From Chryseobacterium pennipullorum (lineage in GTDB: Bacteria > Bacteroidota > Bacteroidia > Flavobacteriales > Weeksellaceae), in contig NZ_QNVV01000001.1 in the NCBI RefSeq assembly GCF_003384725.1, forward strand, positions 248,001-312,000: 64,000 nt of DNA. Direction: 5' to 3'. The notes beneath the pieces are model-generated. The model had not been told where the DNA came from, did no database searches, and saw only the letters and a program-made list of their open reading frames with translations. A program made the position numbers and the translations under genes. Below are positions 52,938-61,092 of this stretch, one piece after another. The first letter of the stretch is position 1. Every line of letters starts with the position of its first letter.

Positions 52938-53171
52938 TTATTCGGCTTCAGGCTCCTTTCTGAAACTGACCACCTCAAATTCTCCGTTTGAGCAATATTC
53001 TTTACAGCTGCTGTCTTTAAACTGATCAGGCTCTTTGGAGTAGTCTGCAATATATCTGGCACTCTCATCTGTATCAGCAGGAACAATAACAATATGATAG
53101 TTCTCAAGTACAGAATGATCTGCTTTTTTTACCGATTCGTTCTTGTACTTTAATGCTTCATTATACTTCAT
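52938..53171 (-). CDS. Small acidic protein of unknown function, 77 aa
   Basis: A soluble 77-residue protein (MKYNEALKYKNESVKKADHSVLENYHIVIVPADTDESARYIADY...) with two Cys (SSCKEYCSNG) near the end. No signal or known domain. It lies 47 bp after the start-side neighbour region of the surface protein gene reading the same way only in opposite order, and has its own leader. Confidence 0.55.
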   Translation of the reverse strand: MKYNEALKYKNESVKKADHSVLENYHIVIVPADTDESARYIADYSKEPDQFKDSSCKEYCSNGEFEVVSFRKEPEAE

Positions 53172-53218
53172 AGGTATTTTTTTTTGTTAATAAGAGTTGA
53201 TGGTAACTCTATAGTTAT

Positions 53219-54712
53219 TTATTTTATGGTAATCGTCATATTCGGAACAACGATATCACCGATAATCCCTGTATACCGCTGTGCAAATATCTCTACATAA
53301 TCGTTCGTTGCCAGCTCGGTGGTTCCGTTAATGGGAAGCACCACAATATCGTTAATGGCAGCTCCTCTTCCGTACACTTTATATTGGCTGATGGCGCTGC
53401 CATTTTTGGCAATATAAATAATGTATGTTCCGGAAGCAGGTACCTGAAACGAAACGGATCCCGTTATCTGGAAAATTCTTTTCTTTTTTCCCAGGTATTT
53501 AAGCCTGTTGGGAACACCATCTGTAGAAAAACGGAACAGATTCAAGGAGGTGGAAACAGACGATGCTGTACCGATCTTCACAATATTGCTGGGATTGGAG
53601 TTATTGAATGAGACGCCAATACCTGTTCCTACCGCATAATCCACAGAAAAGTCCCCTACCGCATTGGTATCAGCTTCGGTTGGAATTCCTGCTGCCCTTA
53701 CCGTCCAGCTGTTGTTAAAGTTATATCCCGGGTAAGTCCCTGTGGCATAAGGCCTGATATAACCCGCCGTATTGGTTCCCGTAAAAACAACGGATTCCAT
53801 CACCGCATCCCCGGTAATTGTAAGTCCGCTGGCAGACACATCAAAACCAACGGCTGAGCCATTAACCTGACTAAAGCCTCCCTGCTTTTCTACCGAAGTG
53901 AAAGTTCCTGTAAGTCTTTCGTAGGTCCCGGAATTGTTCGCGGCCCATCCCATATTGCTAAGGAGAAGCTGTCCGATATTGTTATAGGTGATCCCATTAG
54001 AATTACCGGCAAACTGGATAATGCTGAAAAATACAAGTCCCATGCCGGAAACAGTTCCTACACTGTTTGAGTTTGCGACTATACCATCCCTGAATATCAG
54101 GTTTTGGGTGGGTGCTCCGGAAATATTAAATACACTTCCAGCAGGAGCGCTCAGTGTAACACTTCTGATACTTCCTCCTGTTGCCCCTTCAAAAATATTA
54201 CCGCTGGTTCGCACGATGACATCTTCATTGGTATCCAGACCCTGAACATATGCATTATTAAGCTCAACAGGCCGATCAAGAACCACCTGACCGTTGATCT
54301 CATACAGCGTTGCAGCGTTCAAAACATATCGTGCACCACCACCTGCAGCCAATTCTGCAGAAAGCACGGTTGATAAAACATCGGTCGATTTTATCCGCTT
54401 GAAATTCTGTCTCGCGGAAGAGCTGCTGCTTACCGAAGACCAGGTATTGGTGGCAGCAACATAATAATAAAAAAGCCTTGCGGTGGTATCGTACACCATC
54501 AAACCATCAGCCGGTGTGGGAATTGCATTTCGCTGGACCGTTGTCATCCGTGGGGCAAGCAAGCCTTTTGTAGTAGAAGTAAGATCCAGAAGCGAGCTGG
54601 GATCGGGACTCGTCGTTCCGATACCGACCTGCGCTTTCAAAGAACAAGCCATAGTGAAGATAAAAAGCAAAAAGAACTGCTTTTTGAAAAAGATGAATCT
54701 GTTGATAATCAT
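53219..54712 (-). CDS. Secreted surface/fibre-like protein, 497 aa
   Basis: A signal peptide (FFLLFIFTMACSLKAQ) leads into a motif widespread in Bacteroidota surface proteins: VGIGTTSPDPSSLLDLTSTTKGLLAPRMTTVQRNAI. Repetitive beta-rich sequence with many Gly, Ser, Thr and Asn follows, without enzyme motifs or a type IX sorting tail. It resembles fibre or adhesin-like proteins found both in phages and in flavobacterial surfaces. There are no phage genes nearby, so a cell-surface role is preferred. Confidence 0.7.
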   Translation of the reverse strand: MIINRFIFFKKQFFLLFIFTMACSLKAQVGIGTTSPDPSSLLDLTSTTKGLLAPRMTTVQRNAIPTPADGLMVYDTTARLFYYYVAATNTWSSVSSSSSARQNFKRIKSTDVLSTVLSAELAAGGGARYVLNAATLYEINGQVVLDRPVELNNAYVQGLDTNEDVIVRTSGNIFEGATGGSIRSVTLSAPAGSVFNISGAPTQNLIFRDGIVANSNSVGTVSGMGLVFFSIIQFAGNSNGITYNNIGQLLLSNMGWAANNSGTYERLTGTFTSVEKQGGFSQVNGSAVGFDVSASGLTITGDAVMESVVFTGTNTAGYIRPYATGTYPGYNFNNSWTVRAAGIPTEADTNAVGDFSVDYAVGTGIGVSFNNSNPSNIVKIGTASSVSTSLNLFRFSTDGVPNRLKYLGKKKRIFQITGSVSFQVPASGTYIIYIAKNGSAISQYKVYGRGAAINDIVVLPINGTTELATNDYVEIFAQRYTGIIGDIVVPNMTITIK

Positions 54713-54910
54713 AATGGTAAATTTTAAATTATTGTTGAACTTATTTTACTCAATCAATAATTTCCATTATCCTTATCATTTATTTTTGCATATTGTAAAT
54801 ATATTAAATAATTCATCAAATAAAGAAATAAATTCAGAAAAATGACTATATATTGCTTCTACGACGACAGAGTACGGAATTTTTTTTAGCAGACAGGTCA
54901 ATTTGAATAT

Positions 54911-55507
54911 CTATAAGCATATTTTTCCTTTTGAGATCATCAGCAGGTTTTCTTTTTCCAGCTTTTTCACCGTGCGCACTACTGTTTCCACGCGAAGTCC
55001 TGTAATGCTTGCCAGCTGCTGCCTGGTGAGTGGAACGATATACTTAAACGGTTCCTTCACTTTATAATGAGATTTCAGGAAAGACAAAACTTCATAGACT
55101 CTTCGTGACGGATTGTTCAGTGAGAGGATATCAAGCATCCTGTATCGGTAGAACATCCTTTCCGAAGTATACGTCATCAAGGTTTTCATTAAGCTTATAT
55201 TCGAGTTGACAATCTGCATAAAGTTAGGTCTTGGCAGCTTTAAAACAGCTGTATTATCTATGGCTACAGCATTGAGACAATAAGGTACATCGTGCCACAG
55301 AAAGGTTTCTGCAAAACAATGGCCTGCTGACGGCAGACTGTAAATGATTTCGCTGCCGTCATCCCTGATAGAATTTAACTTGACGAGTCCTGAACAAATC
55401 TGATAATAAAACCTGGGTAATGCTCCTTCGGGAAAGATAATTTGCCCGGCAGTATATTTTTCAATTTCGGCACCATTTTCGAGAAGTACATCTTCATCAA
55501 TAACCAT
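54911..55507 (-). CDS. Crp/Fnr-family regulator 3, 198 aa
   Basis: Same architecture as regulators 1 and 2: sensor barrel (about 12-115, IIFPEGALPRFYYQICSGLVKLN) and winged helix LTRQQLASITGLRVETVVRTVKKL. The recognition helix differs only by conservative changes. The promoter TACCTTTG (minus, 55540-55547) is exact. A perfect 13-bp palindrome ATAGTAATACTAT lies between promoter and start. It is monocistronic. Confidence 0.92.
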   Translation of the reverse strand: MVIDEDVLLENGAEIEKYTAGQIIFPEGALPRFYYQICSGLVKLNSIRDDGSEIIYSLPSAGHCFAETFLWHDVPYCLNAVAIDNTAVLKLPRPNFMQIVNSNISLMKTLMTYTSERMFYRYRMLDILSLNNPSRRVYEVLSFLKSHYKVKEPFKYIVPLTRQQLASITGLRVETVVRTVKKLEKENLLMISKGKICL

Positions 55508-55510
55508 ATA

Positions 55511-55523
55511 ATAGTAATACTAT
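55511..55523. promoter_or_regulatory. 13-bp palindrome in the leader of crp-like gene 3
   Basis: ATAGTA-A-TACTAT is a perfect inverted repeat about 4 bp before the start codon and 10-22 bp past the predicted transcription start near 55533. A related GTAGTAC lies at 55545-55551. It could be a repressor site. Confidence 0.4.
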
Positions 55524-55551
55524 AAATTTAACAAGATTTCAAAGGTAGTAC

Positions 55552-55932
55552 TATATATCCTCTTGCATGCTACCCTGAATGTACCACAAACAGAAGCAGT
55601 GATATGCTCTCATTATATTTAAAGAATATGCATATCAATACATCTGGAAAGAGATACATGCCCGTCAGAGCAGCCTGGCATTAACAGAAACCGTAATTCT
55701 GGAGAAATCATACCACTCCCATTCAGAGAAGTGATGATTTGGGAGACTTAAAAAAAAGGCATTGAATGAAAATAAAAAAAGCCGTGATAAACAATCCGGC
55801 TCTATAAATGTATTGAAGTTGATCATAAGATAGACATCACCTTCAGCGGTGAATGGTAACGATAACCTTCTGCGCTAAAGCGGTAAAAAAAGATGGCCTT
55901 GCATACAAGAGGAAGACCATCCGCATACTGTA
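55552..55932. other. 380-bp intergenic stretch without a recognised gene
   Basis: Between crp-like gene 3 and the DUF1573 gene. It holds no frame of coding quality. A weak hairpin with A-rich flank lies near 55768-55806, possibly the DUF1573 terminator. Nothing else stands out. Confidence 0.4.
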
Positions 55933-56340
55933 TTAGATGACCACCCCTTTGAACGAAAGGGTCTTTGGCGTTTTGCTGTCGCTGGTTGTCACATTCACTG
56001 TTTTCATAAATGCTCCTGCAGCGGCTGCGTTGTAACTGGCCTCTACAAATCCTTTTTTACCAGGCTGGATAGGTGTTTTTGTGTAGTCCGCTGTTGTACA
56101 TCCGCACGATGGTGCTACATTCTGTATGATCACCGGTTTTGAACTGGTATTGGTAAATTCAAACCGGATCAGTTTTGGCTTACCCTGAGGAATCTTTCCT
56201 ACATCAATGGATTCTTTATTCCACTTCACCGCATCTGCAATGACATGGATAAGTGAAGGGCCGCCATCAGAAATTGTGCTGGCATAGAAAGGAGAACATG
56301 CTAAAACGGCAAGAAGTGCCGAGATCTTTAAGTTTTTCAT
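55933..56340 (-). CDS. Secreted DUF1573 protein, 135 aa
   Basis: A signal peptide (ISALLAVLACSPFYAS) is followed by one DUF1573 domain, an immunoglobulin-like fold: IPQGKPKLIRFEFTNTSSKPVIIQNVAPSCGCTTADYTKTPIQPGKKGFVEASYNA. The SCGCTT motif is diagnostic. Function is unknown; such proteins are abundant in Bacteroidota envelopes. It is divergent from the sensor kinase gene at 56507. Confidence 0.9.
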   Translation of the reverse strand: MKNLKISALLAVLACSPFYASTISDGGPSLIHVIADAVKWNKESIDVGKIPQGKPKLIRFEFTNTSSKPVIIQNVAPSCGCTTADYTKTPIQPGKKGFVEASYNAAAAGAFMKTVNVTTSDSKTPKTLSFKGVVI

Positions 56341-56506
56341 AGGGATACATTTTAATTGTTACATTCAGATAACCGCTGTTACCTTTTGTTTCAGCAAATG
56401 TAAAGCAGGAGGTCCCTAGATATTGTTAACCACTTTCAAACATTTGTTAACGAGTTGTTAATAACAGAGAATTAATAGATATTTTTGGATAATATTGCTT
56501 CGGCTA

Positions 56507-57754
56507 ATGGAAATAAAAAAACTTAATATCATCATCACCCTGGGGTTTGTAGCGATTATCGGCATTTTGATAGCGCAGCTTCTCTGGACCCGGCAGGCTT
56601 ATCATCTCGAAGATCAGAAGTTCAATCAGAAAGTCAATATCGCGCTGATGGAGGTCGTTGAAAAATTATCCGGCGGAGACAGTACATTTACCGAAAATCC
56701 GGTTCAGAATATCGCCAATGATTATTATCTGGTCAGCATCAATAAAGAAATTCATCCAACCATTCTGGAATACTATCTGAAGACAGAGTTTACCCGTTTC
56801 CAGATCCATACCGATTATGTATATGCCTTATACAACTGTCACAACGACAGAATGATCTACGGGAAATATGTATCTTCTGCTCAGAAAAATTCAAAAACCA
56901 AAGTGATCAAATTTCCGAAACATAAAAATCTGGTCTATTATTTTTCGATCCGCTTTCCCGATAAAAATACCTATCTGATCAGTTCACTCAAGTTCTGGTA
57001 CCTGCTCACCTTTGCCCTTATTATTATTCTCCTGGTGTATGTCTATTCCATTTATACGATTATCCAGCAGAGAAAATTTTCAGAGCTGCAGCGTGATTTC
57101 ATCAACAATATGACGCATGAATTCAAAACGCCTTTATCTTCCATCCTGCTGGCATCCGAATCATTGAGCAAGCAACAGCTTGTTCTTGAAAATTCCAAAC
57201 TGCAAACCTACACTTCCATTATTACCAACCAGAGTCTGAAACTGAACAGTCACATTGAAAAAATACTGAATATTGCAAAAAATGAAGCTTCAGGACTTCA
57301 GCTGAAGCCCCAGAAGATATTTTTACTGCCCTTTATTGAAGATATTGCCGGCACTGTTTTACAGAAAAATGAAAACGTCAGTATCCGTTTAGATATTGAT
57401 CCCTCAATTTCCATCATGGCTGATGAATTCCATTTTGCCAATATTGTGTATAATATTGTAGACAACTCGATCAAGTACTGTGAATCTGATCCTCAGATCC
57501 ATATTTCTTCCATCAGCGATTCTAAAGGTCTCCACCTGATGTTTAAAGATAACGGAATCGGAATTCCTGCTAAAAATATTCCTTATATATTTGATAAATT
57601 TTACAGGATCAACACCTTTAAAAGTGAGGAGGTCAACGGTTTTGGCTTGGGCTTGTTTTACGTAAAAAAAATAGTGCAGCAGCATCACTGGAAAATATCT
57701 GTTGAAAACAATGCGGATCATGGAATTACCACAAGACTTTCATTTTCGTCTTAA
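56507..57754 (+). CDS. Membrane sensor histidine kinase, 415 aa
   Basis: Membrane helices at about 7-27 and 163-185 flank a periplasmic sensor domain. HisKA has INNMTHEFKTPLSS with H204, and the ATPase shows NIVDNSIKYC, FKDNGIGIP and FGLGLFYVKKIVQQHH. There is no HAMP domain. ATG 56507 (MEIKKLN) is chosen over 56495. The response regulator gene follows after 17 bp, so the pair is co-transcribed. Confidence 0.93.
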   Translation: MEIKKLNIIITLGFVAIIGILIAQLLWTRQAYHLEDQKFNQKVNIALMEVVEKLSGGDSTFTENPVQNIANDYYLVSINKEIHPTILEYYLKTEFTRFQIHTDYVYALYNCHNDRMIYGKYVSSAQKNSKTKVIKFPKHKNLVYYFSIRFPDKNTYLISSLKFWYLLTFALIIILLVYVYSIYTIIQQRKFSELQRDFINNMTHEFKTPLSSILLASESLSKQQLVLENSKLQTYTSIITNQSLKLNSHIEKILNIAKNEASGLQLKPQKIFLLPFIEDIAGTVLQKNENVSIRLDIDPSISIMADEFHFANIVYNIVDNSIKYCESDPQIHISSISDSKGLHLMFKDNGIGIPAKNIPYIFDKFYRINTFKSEEVNGFGLGLFYVKKIVQQHHWKISVENNADHGITTRLSFSS

Positions 57755-57771
57755 TTTTTAAACTGCTTATC

Positions 57772-58455
57772 ATGGAAAAATCAAAGATTCTATATGCCGA
57801 AGATGATGAAACCATCGCTTTCCTGATCCAGGACAGTCTGGAAAATTATTATGACATCAACCACTACTCCAACGGAAGATCTGCACTGGAGGCATTCCAC
57901 AAACAGAGTTTTGATATCTGCTTACTGGATATTATGATACCTGAGATCAATGGTTTTGATCTGGCCAAACAAATCCGTGAGGACAATACTGAAATCCCCA
58001 TTATTTTTATTTCTGCCAAAGCTTTAAAAGAAGACCGGATCAAAGGTCTGAAAATCGGGGCAGATGATTACCTGGTAAAGCCATTCAGTATCGAGGAATT
58101 GATGCTGAAAATTGAAGTTTTCCTGAAGCGTTCCCGGAAAACCCAGATCCTGCCTTTACAGTACAAAGTCGGGAAGTTCAGCTTTGATCCTGAAAATTAC
58201 ACCCTCACCTGTGGTAACGAGCACATTACACTTACCCAACGGGAATCTGAGTTGCTTTTATATTTTATCCGTCGTAAAAATACGGTTTTAAAAAGACAGG
58301 ATATTTTACAATCCATTTGGGGTGATGATGATTATTTTATGGGACGGAGCCTGGATGTATTCATCTCAAGACTGCGGAAAATTCTGATTCATGAGTCCAA
58401 TATACTGATTGAAAATATTCATGGGATAGGGTTCCGGTTTTCAGAAAAGACATAG
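57772..58455 (+). CDS. OmpR-family response regulator, 227 aa
   Basis: Receiver with ILYAEDDETIAF, phospho-acceptor D53 in CLLDIMIPEINGF, IIFISAKA and YLVKPFS; C-terminal winged helix (about 135-227) with TLTQRESELLLYFIRRKNTVLKRQDILQSIWGDDDYFMGRSLDVFISRLRKIL and the end HGIGFRF. Partner of the kinase just upstream. Regulon unknown. Confidence 0.95.
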   Translation: MEKSKILYAEDDETIAFLIQDSLENYYDINHYSNGRSALEAFHKQSFDICLLDIMIPEINGFDLAKQIREDNTEIPIIFISAKALKEDRIKGLKIGADDYLVKPFSIEELMLKIEVFLKRSRKTQILPLQYKVGKFSFDPENYTLTCGNEHITLTQRESELLLYFIRRKNTVLKRQDILQSIWGDDDYFMGRSLDVFISRLRKILIHESNILIENIHGIGFRFSEKT

Positions 58456-58492
58456 CCTTTCCACCGTTTGCAGGGAGGGCGCCTCAAAAATT

Positions 58493-59923
58493 TCATATCA
58501 TTTTTGCAGCAACAAATCCTAGTATCAAAGCCACAACCGCAGCCATAATAATTTTTACATAATCAGTTTTACTGTTCTCTATTTCAGTAATCAACCTGGC
58601 GTTTTCCTGCTGTAAAGATTCCATTCCGGCCTTTAAGGAAGCTGTCTTTTCATTAATGGCAGACTGCATATTTTTATCATGAAGGAGCATTATTTCTTTT
58701 GTATAACTGTCCATCTCTTCCTGCCGCTGTTTCTGTTGCTCGGCAAAATTTTTCTGGGTCTCCTGAAGCTGCCTGGCTGAGGTTTCCTGAAACTTCTGAA
58801 ACTCTTCAGTTCTTTTCGAAAGCTGCTCCGTAAGGGTCTTTACCTGCTCGCCATGTTTTTCTGAAAGGTCTTTTTTAAGCTTCTCCACTTCTTCATTCCG
58901 TACCTTTAGCTGGTCAGTAAAAGCCTTAGCCTGGTTTTCCGATTGCTCTTTGAAGGTTTTCTGCGCTTCTGTAAACTCTTCATTTTTCTTTTTAAGCTGC
59001 TTTTCGAGGGTTCCCACCTGCTCTGCAAACTGCTTGGTCACATCTTTTTTCACCTCGTCAATCAGCAGTGCCCTGGAATTCGACTTTTCGTGTGAAAGCT
59101 TTTCTACGACCGCATGCAGTCCGGCTCCATAATCATGTGGTAAATGGAATCTTTTATCGGCAAGCTTATCCAGCAAAGTTTCATCCACCGTATGACCAAT
59201 AGCCGTTACAGTTACTGCATCCAGACCTATAAAAAGTTCGGAAAGCTGTATATCATTGAAGGCCTCCATGCTTTGGCGGTCGCCCCCACCCCTCACCAAT
59301 GCAATGATATCATACTCTGACAAAGCAATTTCTTTGATCCTGGCAGCAATAGATGTAGATGAAGTGATATTGCATGTATAGTCAGAAACGCTGAAATATT
59401 TCTGTGAAACATCCAGACCTTCTGCAAAATCACGCTGAACAATGGCATTATTGCCATATATATTAGCAACCCTGATCTGCTCGTCTTTAAGAATTTTATC
59501 CCTGATCATCGTTTCCAGATCCTTCGATCCTTTTTCAAGTTTTTTCTGAATAAGCTCATAGCGCAGCAGTTCTTCCTCCGAAATCGCCCGCTCCTCCTGC
59601 TGAATAATCTCATCAACTACAAATCGCAGTTCCACCGAAGAGTTTTTAATGCTTTTCTCAATATAGCCTCTCAGCGTATACACGTCATTATTTTCGATTT
59701 TACTTCGTAATAATGCGGAAATACGTATCCCTATAGAGATATTGTCCGATTCTGAAAAAAGATTGTCATAATAATAGCTGCCATACGCTTTTCCCCCACC
59801 GAAGGCATACCTTCCCTTCAGGTAAATAAGATTAACCGTTGCATTGAGCTTCAGCGCATTACTGAACAATCCCAGTACAGATCCGGGCGAATAAATCTGA
59901 TAAGCAAGTTCGTTTCCCTGCAT
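58493..59923 (-). CDS. Exonuclease VII large-subunit-like protein with long coiled coil and C-terminal membrane anchor
   Basis: The first 280 residues resemble XseA: an OB-fold-like front (about 1-100, MQGNELAYQIYSPGSVLGLF), then VRGGGDRQSMEAFND (210-224) and TAIGHTVDETLLDKLADKRFHLPHDYGAG (240-268), the two conserved ExoVII motifs. A long coiled coil (about 280-455) follows, as in ExoVII, but ends in a membrane helix (KIIMAAVVALILGFVAAKMI, about 457-476) that standard XseA lacks. No xseB small subunit is adjacent. ATG 59923 is chosen since a -7 element TACCTTTG (minus, 59954-59961) covers the longer start. Confidence 0.8.
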   Translation of the reverse strand: MQGNELAYQIYSPGSVLGLFSNALKLNATVNLIYLKGRYAFGGGKAYGSYYYDNLFSESDNISIGIRISALLRSKIENNDVYTLRGYIEKSIKNSSVELRFVVDEIIQQEERAISEEELLRYELIQKKLEKGSKDLETMIRDKILKDEQIRVANIYGNNAIVQRDFAEGLDVSQKYFSVSDYTCNITSSTSIAARIKEIALSEYDIIALVRGGGDRQSMEAFNDIQLSELFIGLDAVTVTAIGHTVDETLLDKLADKRFHLPHDYGAGLHAVVEKLSHEKSNSRALLIDEVKKDVTKQFAEQVGTLEKQLKKKNEEFTEAQKTFKEQSENQAKAFTDQLKVRNEEVEKLKKDLSEKHGEQVKTLTEQLSKRTEEFQKFQETSARQLQETQKNFAEQQKQRQEEMDSYTKEIMLLHDKNMQSAINEKTASLKAGMESLQQENARLITEIENSKTDYVKIIMAAVVALILGFVAAKMI

Positions 59924-60095
59924 GGTATACATCAAAAAATTAAATGAGACCGTCAAAGGTATTGCTATTTTATGATATTAGCGGACATCATGTTTATAAA
60001 ATAATCCATATAAACTTATTCAGTTCAAATTTTTCATGCATCAATCAGATAGCTTTTAAGGAAAAGGGTTAAAGAAAACAGCTCTTTACCTGAAT

Positions 60096-60156
60096 AAAAA
60101 AAGCTCCCCTTATGAAAGAGGAGCACGTTAATCGAATACAAAAATGATAGATAAGT
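60096..60156 (-). ncRNA. Predicted Crp/Fnr-activated small RNA B, about 61 nt
   Basis: Start near 60156, about 32 nt of AT-rich leader, then a hairpin at 60103-60124 (GCTCC with GGAGC and 4 further pairs, one mismatch) and seven T. Its promoter is TACTTTTG (minus, 60161-60168) with the Crp/Fnr-type site at 60189-60206. Layout and spacings equal those of small RNA A at 41207. The hairpin may also end the DUF4142 transcript coming from the right. Confidence 0.65.
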
Positions 60157-60188
60157 AAATCAAAAGTACTGAACTTATTCCTGTGAGA

Positions 60189-60206
60189 TTATGACACAGG
60201 TCATAA
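60189..60206. promoter_or_regulatory. Crp/Fnr-type site upstream of small RNA B
   Basis: TTATGA-CACAGG-TCATAA, the same perfect arms as at 41157. Exactly 20 bp separate it from the TACTTTTG element, giving the class II activator distance (about -41.5). Confidence 0.7.
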
Positions 60207-60223
60207 AAGTACTTATGAGCTTG

Positions 60224-60835
60224 TTATTTCACCCCATTTTTAGTTTTCTCTGATTCTTTTAAGTGATGTTCCAGCGTAGGTAAGGTCTTGCTGGCAAAAG
60301 ACTTTAGAGAAGCCTCTTTACCGTCTGAAGCTTCTTTTTTAAACTCTGCGATATCCTTTTTATGATCAGTCACCATAAGATCGGTATACTTCTTATCAAA
60401 ATCCACCCCCTTCTTTGCTTTCAAATCATCATACATTTTCTGCTTTTCAGCATCCAGACTGTTGGGTAAAGTATACCCTATGGCTGAAGCCCATGCCTTG
60501 AGCTCATCATTGGCTTTGGTATGATCTGTTACCATCATGGCACCCAGCGATTTTACAGCCTGACCGGAAGCGTTGGTTTCTGCCAGTTTACCCATCATTA
60601 CTTCCATCATTCCTCCTCTGGCAGCGGCATCTGCAAATTTTTTATCCTGATCACTCAGGTCACTCATTTTGCCTGTTGGATGGGAAGTATTAGCAGTATC
60701 GGTAGCCGGCATTCCGGAATCTATAGGAGCCGCAACTCCTGTGCTTTCTGTGGTTCGGTCTACTGTCGTCGTTTCGTTTTTCTTACAGGCTGTTAATGCA
60801 GCTGCTGCAAAAAGTGTTACAACAAATTTTTTCAT
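60224..60835 (-). CDS. DUF4142 ferritin-like lipoprotein, 203 aa
   Basis: A lipoprotein signal ends ALTACKKN (Cys17). A Thr/Ser-rich linker and a DUF4142 four-helix domain (about 60-195) follow: DQDKKFADAAARGGMMEVMMGKLAETNASGQAVKSLGAMMVTDHTKANDELKAWA and FDKKYTDLMVTDHKKDIAEFKKEASDG. The repeated MVTDHxK motif is typical. The family is envelope-located and tied to stress tolerance in several genomes. It is the fourth ferritin-like protein of the window. Transcribed alone. Confidence 0.9.
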   Translation of the reverse strand: MKKFVVTLFAAAALTACKKNETTTVDRTTESTGVAAPIDSGMPATDTANTSHPTGKMSDLSDQDKKFADAAARGGMMEVMMGKLAETNASGQAVKSLGAMMVTDHTKANDELKAWASAIGYTLPNSLDAEKQKMYDDLKAKKGVDFDKKYTDLMVTDHKKDIAEFKKEASDGKEASLKSFASKTLPTLEHHLKESEKTKNGVK

Positions 60836-61030
60836 AATAATAATTTTAAATGGTGATTAATAATGAAGTCAATTACTACTTCTCCCGATAATGCAACAAT
60901 TAATCTGCCAAAATCAGGATATGATCTTTCTTCATCAAAATATAAAACGTTATGAATGAATATTTAACAAAGAAATATAAACAGGAAATATAGTGCTCAT
61001 ACTATTTACCCGATAGGAAAGACCGGAAAG

Positions 61031-61056
61031 AAAAAAACCTCCCCAAAAGGAAAGGT
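61031..61056 (-). terminator. Intrinsic terminator of the outer-membrane protein gene
   Basis: An AAACC/GGTTT stem with inner CC/GG pairs and a bulge is followed on the minus strand by seven T, 37 bp past the stop at 61093. Confidence 0.7.
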
Positions 61057-61092
61057 TTTATTTTTTTTTTTAGCCTATTAAAGGTTTCAGAA

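Noticed and set aside
53219..54712. Phage tail fibre and thus a prophage
   Set aside because: The fibre-like front motif is common in Bacteroidota surface proteins and no other phage gene is near.
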